64,000 nucleotides of DNA from Lachnospiraceae bacterium. Lineage in GTDB: Bacteria > Bacillota > Clostridia > Lachnospirales > Lachnospiraceae. The notes beneath the pieces were generated by a model that worked only from the letters and a program-made list of their open reading frames with translations, was not told the origin of the DNA and made no database searches. This document shows positions 17,469 through 24,752 of the stretch, piece after piece (position 1 is the first letter of the stretch; every line of letters starts with the position of its first letter). Both the position numbers and the translations under genes were made by a program. The stretch lies in NCBI GenBank assembly GCA_017465095.1, contig JAFTWX010000012.1:1-64000 (forward strand). Reading direction: 5' to 3'.

Positions 17469-18907
17469 TCCTCAACCTCCTCCAAAATACGTACTGCGTT
17501 CAGCAAAAATCCGAATACTTTTCCCGGCTGATCCATATGATACGGAAGCATGGAAAGGAAAAGACTTGCCTCGTACAGACGCACCTTCGTATAGCTATAC
17601 CCATTTTTCTCCAGATATTTTTTGAAAATATCCATGTAAGGCTCCGGATTCGTGTCAATGGAAAGACGGAGCTTCATATCGCGTTCCATCGTAATCTGAT
17701 ACAGTCCGCTGTTAAAGAAATCATAGCAACCGCAGATAGAATGGGACAATTTTGCAAGATCATAATACGGATCCGTGTAAAGATCCGCCTCCTCAAGCGC
17801 CCCTTTCGGGTCAATCAGCTTAAGCAGATTTGCCTCACGGCTGTATAAAATGTTTGAGAAACACAAATCTCCGTGGCCGACCACAAGCTTTTTCTCCTTC
17901 TCCGGATAAGCCCCTCTCACCTTGTCATACAAACTTCTGTAATGTGCCACAATCGCATCGATACTGTCGTATTTTGTTCCCATGGCAATAAGGGAATCAA
18001 ACTGTGCATACTCCGGAAGCTTTTTTAAATCTTCCATGCGCTGCAAAAGCTTATTCACATAAAGCTCATCTGCCACTTCCTTCGCCGTCGCATCGTCAAT
18101 CGGCTTGCTCTTGCGAAGCTGCACAAAATAAAACAGCTTATCCAATATATCCGAAAGTTCCTCACAGCTTACCGCCCCATGCACGAAACGGATGGCGATA
18201 TCTGTCATATGGAACCGTTCCATCGTATAGGATGCACTATCCTTATCCTCTTTATAATCGTATGGCATCACAAACCACATCTTCATATTTTCCGGCAAAA
18301 GATAGTAAAAGTTATATTCTGATTTAATTTTCTCTATTTTGGTGGACCGTTTTGTTACGGTGTACTCATCTCCTGCGAGTGCATTGAAAAAGCGGGCATC
18401 GAAGCCACTTGTAATAAAAGTCAGGAAATTGCCCAGCACGGAAAGATCCATAAACGCTTCCGTGTCAATCTGCTCCGCAGTCACTTTTCTCTCCTGCAAC
18501 AGTTCAAGCTTCGCCGCGCAGGTTTTCACATCCGGCAAGAGAACCGCCGCCGTCTTTTCTCCGCATCCGGCAGAAAACACATCATTGATGTAGCAGGCCT
18601 TCGTGAGGAGATTTTGAAATTCCTTCGTGTCCGCAAGCCCGTAATTGGAATAGAGGTATAACACCGCCGTGTTCTCCGGATCAATTGCATTCGATATTAA
18701 ATCTACTTTTAATTTTTCTGCATTTTGACTGTCTGTAAGCGTCAACATACAAAGAACATTTTTGTTTTTTGCGATTTCATCTTTCATGCGGTCTCTCAAT
18801 GTGACACGTTTAAAGATGGTCTCTCCGTATGTCTTGTCGCCGGTGATCGTACGGATCTCTTTATTCGGTTTGAGACTGTCATCATAAACAACAATTACTT
18901 TTTTCAT
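17453..18907 (-). CDS. APH/choline-kinase-like phosphotransferase with N-terminal domain
   Basis: A 484-residue protein in two parts. Residues 1-150 form an alpha/beta domain of unknown type. Residues 170-484 form an aminoglycoside-phosphotransferase/choline-kinase fold with the Brenner motif HGDLCFSN near 350 and the metal-binding LIDPKG near 375, followed by DPYYDLAKLSHS. The family phosphorylates small hydroxylated substrates. The ATG overlaps the upstream membrane protein stop (ATGA) and its 3' end overlaps the HAD gene. The kinase/HAD pair, with the nucleotidyltransferase at 13321, looks like a pathway to a phosphorylated or nucleotide-activated residue for the polymer. An antibiotic-resistance role is unlikely in this context. 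Confidence 0.8.
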   Translation of the reverse strand: MKKVIVVYDDSLKPNKEIRTITGDKTYGETIFKRVTLRDRMKDEIAKNKNVLCMLTLTDSQNAEKLKVDLISNAIDPENTAVLYLYSNYGLADTKEFQNLLTKACYINDVFSAGCGEKTAAVLLPDVKTCAAKLELLQERKVTAEQIDTEAFMDLSVLGNFLTFITSGFDARFFNALAGDEYTVTKRSTKIEKIKSEYNFYYLLPENMKMWFVMPYDYKEDKDSASYTMERFHMTDIAIRFVHGAVSCEELSDILDKLFYFVQLRKSKPIDDATAKEVADELYVNKLLQRMEDLKKLPEYAQFDSLIAMGTKYDSIDAIVAHYRSLYDKVRGAYPEKEKKLVVGHGDLCFSNILYSREANLLKLIDPKGALEEADLYTDPYYDLAKLSHSICGCYDFFNSGLYQITMERDMKLRLSIDTNPEPYMDIFKKYLEKNGYSYTKVRLYEASLFLSMLPYHMDQPGKVFGFLLNAVRILEEVEECTKS

Positions 18908-19671
18908 GCTTTACCCTTTCTCAAATTGAAACACAATTTGATGATATAACCTACCACGGTAAGTCCCAGAAATGCCAGCGCCGTAGTTCCTGTGTATACC
19001 GTCAGAATCTGACTGTTTCCGTTCATAAAAATCGCTTCTATGTAGGAAGCAAAATCCCCGAGGCCGAAAGCCAGGCCCTTATAGGATGCCAGCGCCTTCA
19101 ACGTCACAACCTCACTGATCCATCCCAAAAGAGATGCAAAGATAATCAGCGCCGATCTTCCGGTGATGAGATTTTTCGTAAAATCATACCACTTTTTAAT
19201 CATATCCAGTCCCCGGAGCGCTGCCAGAGAGCGGGACGATGATTTTCTTATGATCAGATAACGGTTCAGATACGCATAGCTGGACGGAATTGCCAGGTAA
19301 AGTATCCCTGCTGCCGCAATCAACAGCAAAAGAACCAGCGTAATCGGCGAAAGTCCTCCGCGGAAAAGCAAATCAAACGGAAGCAACAGCATAAGAAGCG
19401 CCGCCATATCAAAATACCGGTCCACAAGAACACTGAGCAGCCCCACCTGCCAGACTTTTGTCTCTCTTCCGATCTCCTCCACACGGTAAATCTCACCGAG
19501 CTTAAACGGAATGATTAAATTGATAAAGGTTGTCCTGAAATACAGCAGCACGAAACGTCCGAAGGAAATCTTATGCTCCATGAGCACCAGATAAAGCCGC
19601 GCCATCTTAAACAAATGTACCGCCAGAAATCCCAGAACAATAAGTATTGTCCACCAAATCATTAAAAACAC
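18904..19671 (-). CDS. Flippase-like LPG_synthase_TM (UPF0104) membrane protein
   Basis: A 255-residue protein with six or seven membrane helices and the family loop IPFKLGEIYRVEEIG near residue 55-70, where the Lys, Glu and Arg are conserved in the membrane part of MprF and in UPF0104 proteins. Members without the synthetase half are thought to move lipid-linked substrates or aid glycolipid transfer. It follows a GtrB-like glycosyltransferase and a GtrA protein, so a role in handling a polyprenyl-linked sugar fits. It is shorter than the usual 300-330 residues, mainly at the N-terminus. Only three bases separate it from the upstream GT gene. Confidence 0.8.
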   Translation of the reverse strand: MFLMIWWTILIVLGFLAVHLFKMARLYLVLMEHKISFGRFVLLYFRTTFINLIIPFKLGEIYRVEEIGRETKVWQVGLLSVLVDRYFDMAALLMLLLPFDLLFRGGLSPITLVLLLLIAAAGILYLAIPSSYAYLNRYLIIRKSSSRSLAALRGLDMIKKWYDFTKNLITGRSALIIFASLLGWISEVVTLKALASYKGLAFGLGDFASYIEAIFMNGNSQILTVYTGTTALAFLGLTVVGYIIKLCFNLRKGKA

Positions 19672-19674
19672 CTG

Positions 19675-20469
19675 TTATTCTTCTATTTCCGTAATCTGCC
19701 GACAGGTATATCCGTCGCGGGCGACTTCACGATATTCCTGCTTGATTACTTCGTTGTTAAACATATAAGAAAACGCCATCTTCAGTACGTTAATTGCCTG
19801 ATTTACCATCTTTACATTGGATACCTGATCCTCTTCTCTCCAGGACACCGGATAGAAGATAATATCATGCTTGTAATAGTGGGAAGCCAGGATCATCACG
19901 TAATTGAACATCAGATTGTCCGGGAACTTCTCAAAGAAGCTGTCCTCCAGCATCTTTGTGCTGTACATATTCAGACCGCTTCCCAAATCAAAAATTCTCT
20001 GTTTGGTGATGAACGCAAAGATGAAATCATACACGACATTTCCGAAGGTGCGGAACGCCGAATATCCCTGCAGTTTGGAACCTCTCATAAAGCGGGCACC
20101 GAGCACGCAGTCATGTTTCTTGTAGATTCCTTTCTCCAGCATCGGAATAAAATCATGGATATCTCCCTGATCGTCTCCGTGAAGCATACATACGTAATCA
20201 TAGCCGTGATCCACCGCATAGTGGAACGCCATTTTCTGAGAACCTCCCAATCCGTAGTTCTCATCGTTTCTCATCAGTTTCACCGGAAGAGAAGGATTCT
20301 GTTCCAAATATTCCAGCACTGCTTTTTCCGTATCATCCGTACTTCTGTTGTTTACTACCAAAATCTCCTCAAAATACGGAAGTACTTCCTCATCCAGCTG
20401 CGCCAGAACACGCACAATCTGCTTCTCGCAGTTATACGCCGGAATAAACAACATCATCTTTTTATCCAT
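19675..20469 (-). CDS. DPM1/GtrB-like GT2 glycosyltransferase
   Basis: A 264-residue soluble GT2 related to dolichyl-phosphate mannosyltransferase. It has LFIPAYNCEKQI, ILVVNNRSTDDT, the MLHGDDQGD metal site, GARFMRGSKL, and an FDLGSGLNMYS acceptor block. There is no C-terminal membrane pair, unlike classical GtrB, so it may rely on the GtrA-like protein four bases upstream. It would charge polyprenyl phosphate with one sugar on the inner face of the membrane. The sugar is not evident. Confidence 0.88.
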   Translation of the reverse strand: MDKKMMLFIPAYNCEKQIVRVLAQLDEEVLPYFEEILVVNNRSTDDTEKAVLEYLEQNPSLPVKLMRNDENYGLGGSQKMAFHYAVDHGYDYVCMLHGDDQGDIHDFIPMLEKGIYKKHDCVLGARFMRGSKLQGYSAFRTFGNVVYDFIFAFITKQRIFDLGSGLNMYSTKMLEDSFFEKFPDNLMFNYVMILASHYYKHDIIFYPVSWREEDQVSNVKMVNQAINVLKMAFSYMFNNEVIKQEYREVARDGYTCRQITEIEE

Positions 20470-20472
20470 AGT

Positions 20473-20928
20473 TTAATCCTCTTTCTTCTCCAGGAAAATT
20501 TTCCGGGTAATAAAATTGTAGACCATCACGACACCGGTTGCAAATATTTTGCCGCCGGCCGTGGCAAGCGTCGGGGATAACAACTGATTTAACCATGCCC
20601 AGTTTGCGTATATCACATCGATACAAACGAGGATAATCACCTCATGGATTCCGAGACCGATCAGACTGAGTATGGTAAAAATCACAAACTCTTTCCGTCT
20701 GTCCATATCCTCTTTCCGCGCAAAAACAAATTTCATAGAAAGAATGTAGTTGATAATCACCGAGATGGTAAATCCGAAAAATGCAGCAATGAGCGCTGCC
20801 ATACCGGTTTCCATCCCTGCATAGTTGCGAAGCAGGGTGGAAACTACCATAGTGATGGCGAAGTCAATCAAAAAGCACACGACTCCGACCACACCGAATT
20901 TCATAATTTGTTCCATCAATTTTTTCAT
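20473..20928 (-). CDS. GtrA-family small membrane protein
   Basis: A 151-residue protein with four membrane helices, including FGVVGVVCFLIDFAIT at the start and NYILSMKFVFARK in the middle, both classic GtrA features. GtrA proteins are proposed to flip polyprenyl-phosphate-linked sugars across the membrane. GGAGA lies upstream of the ATG. It is followed after four bases by the GtrB-like transferase. With GT-C-type proteins in the same operon this makes a plausible three-part side-chain glycosylation route. Confidence 0.9.
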   Translation of the reverse strand: MKKLMEQIMKFGVVGVVCFLIDFAITMVVSTLLRNYAGMETGMAALIAAFFGFTISVIINYILSMKFVFARKEDMDRRKEFVIFTILSLIGLGIHEVIILVCIDVIYANWAWLNQLLSPTLATAGGKIFATGVVMVYNFITRKIFLEKKED

Positions 20929-20946
20929 GACAGATGTATCTCCTTT

Positions 20947-22677
20947 TTATACTTCCGGAATTGCTGCGATTAAGGCATTTTTCAGTGCTTCCAGCTTCGC
21001 ATCCGCATCGGCGAGGGATTCTCCCTTAATACCCATGTAGAATTTGATCTTCGGCTCTGTACCGGAAGGACGTGCACAGCACCAGGAATCATTTTCCAGG
21101 TCAAAGTACAGAACGTTGGATTTCGGAAGTCCCGTCTCTGTCTTTTCGCCTGTTGCCATATCTGTCACCACGTTCACATCGTAGTCGCGAACCTTGAGCA
21201 CTTTAAGCCCTGCAAGCTCTTTCATCGGATTCTCGCGAAGCGCTGCCATGATATCTTTGATTGCCTGCGCTCCGGAAACACCCTTCATTGTGATTGTGTG
21301 GAGTCCTTCTTTGAAATATCCGTATTCTTCGTACACTTTGATCATCTGATCCCAAAGTGTGATACCGTTCTTCTTGCAGTAAGCAGCCACTTCGCAGAGA
21401 CACATAACCGCAACAATCGCATCTTTATCTCTTGCATGAGTTCCTGCCAGACATCCGTAGCTCTCCTCAAGACCGAACACATAATTGTAAGTATTGTTCT
21501 CCTCGAACCATTTGATCTGCTCACCGATGTATTTGAATCCTGTCAGCACTTCGATCTGTTTTACATCGTAAGCTTTTGTGATCACATCGGACATATTTGT
21601 TGTAACGATTGTCTTTACAAGAGCAGGGTTTGCAGGCATGGTACCTGTCGCTTTCTTCTCACGGAGGAGATACTCAGCAATGAGCATACCTGACATATTT
21701 CCGGTAAACGGAACGTATTCTCCGCTCTTTGTATCCAGTGCATACACGCCGAGACGGTCTGCATCCGGGTCTGTTGCCAGTACGATGTCGGCGCCGACTT
21801 CTTTTGCAAGCTTAAGGGCAAGCTCAAATGCAGCCGGATCTTCCGGATTCGGGTAAGCAAGTGTTGTGAAGTTCGGGTCCGGCATTTCCTGCTCCGGAAC
21901 TACATATACATTCTTGAATCCAAGCTCGGAAAGAATGCGTTTTACCGGAACAAGACCGGTTCCGTTAAACGGAGAGTATACAATTTTAAGTTCCTCGGAC
22001 ATCTCGTCGATGATATCCTGATGAACAATCTGTTTCTTCAGTTCTACCATGTAAGCATCGTCGATTTCTTTGCCGATGATTGTAAGAAGTCCGTCTGCTT
22101 TGGCCTTCTCCTCATCCATGGTCTTTACAGTGTGGTAATCTGTCACTGCATTTACTTCCGCAATGATTTCCACATCTTTCGGCGATGTTACCTGTGCGCC
22201 GTCCTCCCAGTATACTTTGTATCCGTTGTACTCCGGCGGATTGTGGCTGGCTGTCACAACGATACCTGCGGTACATCCGAGCTGACGAACAGCGAAAGAA
22301 AGCTCCGGTGTCGGGCGGAGGGCATCAAACAAATATGCTTTGATACCGTTGGCACAAAGACAAAGGGCAGCTTCTTTTGCAAATTCCGGAGAAAAACGTC
22401 TGGAATCATATGCGATGGCAACACCTTTTTCCTGGCTTCCCTGTTTTAAAATATAGTTGGCAAGTCCCTGTGTTGCTTTGCGGACTGTGTAAAAATTCAT
22501 ACGGTTTGTTCCCGCACCGATTACGCCGCGCAGGCCTCCGGTACCGAATTCAAGATCCTTATAAAATCTGTCTTCCACTTCCTCTTCATTGTTGCGAATC
22601 GCAAGCAGTTCATCCTTTGTCGCCTGATCAAAATAATCATCATTTAACCAGAATTCAAACATTTCCTTGTAGCTCAT
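20947..22677 (-). CDS. pgcA: Phosphoglucomutase / phosphohexomutase
   Basis: A 576-residue alpha-D-phosphohexomutase, interconverting hexose 6- and 1-phosphates. It shows the phosphoserine loop TASHNPPEYNG, metal loop ATDPDADRLG, a sugar-binding GLEESYG block and the C-terminal phosphate-binding PSGTEPKIKFYM. Length and motifs match Bacillus PgcA. It supplies glucose-1-phosphate, the substrate of the rmlA product encoded 14 kb upstream. AGGAGG is placed ten bases before the ATG at 22677; a tiny ATG-AAA-AAA-TGA reading frame overlaps the start out of frame. Confidence 0.93.
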   Translation of the reverse strand: MSYKEMFEFWLNDDYFDQATKDELLAIRNNEEEVEDRFYKDLEFGTGGLRGVIGAGTNRMNFYTVRKATQGLANYILKQGSQEKGVAIAYDSRRFSPEFAKEAALCLCANGIKAYLFDALRPTPELSFAVRQLGCTAGIVVTASHNPPEYNGYKVYWEDGAQVTSPKDVEIIAEVNAVTDYHTVKTMDEEKAKADGLLTIIGKEIDDAYMVELKKQIVHQDIIDEMSEELKIVYSPFNGTGLVPVKRILSELGFKNVYVVPEQEMPDPNFTTLAYPNPEDPAAFELALKLAKEVGADIVLATDPDADRLGVYALDTKSGEYVPFTGNMSGMLIAEYLLREKKATGTMPANPALVKTIVTTNMSDVITKAYDVKQIEVLTGFKYIGEQIKWFEENNTYNYVFGLEESYGCLAGTHARDKDAIVAVMCLCEVAAYCKKNGITLWDQMIKVYEEYGYFKEGLHTITMKGVSGAQAIKDIMAALRENPMKELAGLKVLKVRDYDVNVVTDMATGEKTETGLPKSNVLYFDLENDSWCCARPSGTEPKIKFYMGIKGESLADADAKLEALKNALIAAIPEV

Positions 22678-22721
22678 TTTTTCATATCCTCCTATATTTC
22701 CAAAATAGATTTATTGCAATC

Positions 22722-22737
22722 CTCCGGCTGACCGGAG
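22722..22737 (-). other. Short GC hairpin between GT2 and phosphoglucomutase genes
   Basis: CTCCGG and CCGGAG enclose a four-base loop 12 bases after the upstream stop codon. There is no T-run after it, so it is more likely a pause or stabilising hairpin than a full terminator. Confidence 0.3.
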
Positions 22738-22749
22738 AATAGTTTCCGA

Positions 22750-24750
22750 TTAGTTTTTTGCCCGCTTCCAATTTACAGTGAAGTCGGAATGATCCAGCGA
22801 GAAATTCGGGTTGTAATACGGATCGCCTGCGGCGAGTACTTTTTCCCACTTGATCTTGAAACGGTCAGACTCCTGCTGGTAGCGAATCGCTCTGCTGTCA
22901 TTCTTGTCCGAGCCCCTGGACTTGGATTCGAAATGATAAAGCTCCGCAAATGGTGTAAATATGTTGAGAAGTCCTTTTTCTCTCACCTTTAAACAGAAAT
23001 CCACATCGTTGAGGGCTACTGCAAACTCCTCATCCAGTCCGCCCAGTTCCTCATACAGGGATTTTTTCACCATCATACAGGCACCGGTCACTGCCGACAC
23101 GTTCTGGGCGTAACAGAGCTTGCCCATATAGCCGACGTTGGCTTCCGGGATGCGGTAATGGGTATGTCCCGCCGTACGGTGGGCTCCCAGTCCGACCACA
23201 ATACCTGCATGCTGAATCGTACGATCCTCGTAGTAAAGCTTGGCGCCTACCACGCCCACATCATCCCTGAGGGCATACATAAGCATCTCCTCAATCCAGT
23301 TCGGCGTGATCACCTGAGTATCATTGTTTAACAGGAGCACATAATCTCCGGTCGTATGCTCAACACCGAGATTGTTAATCTTGGAATAGTTGAACGCTCC
23401 CTTATATTCTACCACACGAACAAGCGGATGCTGACTGATTTCTTCATAATATGTGTGAATTTCCTGTGTCTCACTGTTGTTTTCCACGATGACAATCTCA
23501 TAGTTGTCATAGGTGGAAACATTGATGATGGATTCCACACAGCGGGACAAATCTTCCACGTGATCCTTATTGGCTATGACAATCGACACCTTCGGCCGGG
23601 CCGTCACATCGTAGCGGATGCGGAAAATCGTCGCAAATGCTCTTGTGCTCTCAATCTCGAAATTTTTGTATCCAAATCCTTTCAAATGCTCCGCGATGGC
23701 ACCTTTTGCAGCATCGATGGCATAGGTTTTGGCATCAATTCCAGACGCCACACTTCCCTTGTGGGAACGCCAGTAGTATAAAATCTTCGGTACGTGGACA
23801 ATCTTTTCCGCCTTCTGTGTCAGGCGCAGAATCATGTCGTGGTCCTGACTTCCGTCAAACTGACTGCGGAACAGTTCCCCACCGGAAAGCAATTCCTTTT
23901 TAAATACGCTAAAATGACAGATGTAGTTGTTGGCACGGAGATTGTCCGGCGCAAAATCCGGTTTAAAATGCAGCGTAATCATGTGGTTGATGCTGTTTCC
24001 TTTGAAGGTCGCCTCATCACAGTAAATATAATCCGCATTCTGCTCGCAAATCACCTTCATATATTCGTAAAGAACACTCGGGTGAAGCAGGTCATCATGA
24101 TCGAACAGTCCGATGTAATCTCCGGTCGCCATCTGATAGCACTGATTGGTGTTTCCGGAAATACCTTCATTCTTTTCCAGTTTTTTATAAACAATTCTCG
24201 GATCCTTTTCCCGGTATGCGTTACAAATCTCACCGACAAATGCGTGCTCCGCATCGGAGCCGTCCGCCAGGCAAAGTTCCCAGTTCTTATAAGTCTGCAC
24301 CTGAACCGATTCGATCATCTCACGCAGGAATTTTTCCGGCGTATTGTACAAAGGCACCAGAATACTGATTTTGATATCCCGGGAAAACTTTGTTTCTTCC
24401 TCGGCTTTGCGTTGGGCTGCTCCCGGAAAGCTTCCGGTTCCGTGAATCTTGATCGCTCTCTTTTCGCGGTATTTATTTACCAGTTTTCTGGCAATCCCCT
24501 TCGGATTCCCGTGACACAGTATCCGATTTTTGGTGGCAAGAAAGAAATTGATAACCACGCGAAACGGCTTGGCAAGTTTCCAGAAAATGGAACCTTTGAT
24601 TTTGTCGAGCTTGCGCGTAAGATCCTCCACCTCTCTCTGGCTGTCTGCCAGACGATAGGTCAGCTTTTCATTTTTTGCCTTTTCTCTCTCATACAGATCT
24701 TTATAATAGGCTTCCATATCCGATGGCGCCATTGTCTTTTCCTCTGTCAT
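22750..24750 (-). CDS. Two-domain GT2 glycosyltransferase
   Basis: A 666-residue protein with an N-terminal coiled coil (about 10-60) ending in a SIFWKLAKPFR motif. GT2 domain 1 (about 120-350) has ISILVPLYNTPE, EGISGNTNQ, and YIGLFDHDD; GT2 domain 2 (about 370-600) has VSIVIANKDH, VIVENNSETQE, YVLLLNNDTQV and FAVALNDVDFCLKVRE. Both have acidic metal sites, so both may be active, adding two sugars in turn. Domain 1 is a close paralogue of the separate GT2 at 10367-11665. GAGGAG precedes the ATG; the preceding gene ends three bases upstream. This layout is common in rhamnan and teichoic-type loci. Confidence 0.9.
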   Translation of the reverse strand: MTEEKTMAPSDMEAYYKDLYEREKAKNEKLTYRLADSQREVEDLTRKLDKIKGSIFWKLAKPFRVVINFFLATKNRILCHGNPKGIARKLVNKYREKRAIKIHGTGSFPGAAQRKAEEETKFSRDIKISILVPLYNTPEKFLREMIESVQVQTYKNWELCLADGSDAEHAFVGEICNAYREKDPRIVYKKLEKNEGISGNTNQCYQMATGDYIGLFDHDDLLHPSVLYEYMKVICEQNADYIYCDEATFKGNSINHMITLHFKPDFAPDNLRANNYICHFSVFKKELLSGGELFRSQFDGSQDHDMILRLTQKAEKIVHVPKILYYWRSHKGSVASGIDAKTYAIDAAKGAIAEHLKGFGYKNFEIESTRAFATIFRIRYDVTARPKVSIVIANKDHVEDLSRCVESIINVSTYDNYEIVIVENNSETQEIHTYYEEISQHPLVRVVEYKGAFNYSKINNLGVEHTTGDYVLLLNNDTQVITPNWIEEMLMYALRDDVGVVGAKLYYEDRTIQHAGIVVGLGAHRTAGHTHYRIPEANVGYMGKLCYAQNVSAVTGACMMVKKSLYEELGGLDEEFAVALNDVDFCLKVREKGLLNIFTPFAELYHFESKSRGSDKNDSRAIRYQQESDRFKIKWEKVLAAGDPYYNPNFSLDHSDFTVNWKRAKN

Positions 24751-24752
24751 AT

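Noticed and set aside
17453..18907. Possible aminoglycoside resistance gene
   Set aside because: The kinase fold is shared, but the extra N-terminal domain, overlap with HAD and flippase-like genes and the polysaccharide setting point to a biosynthetic kinase.
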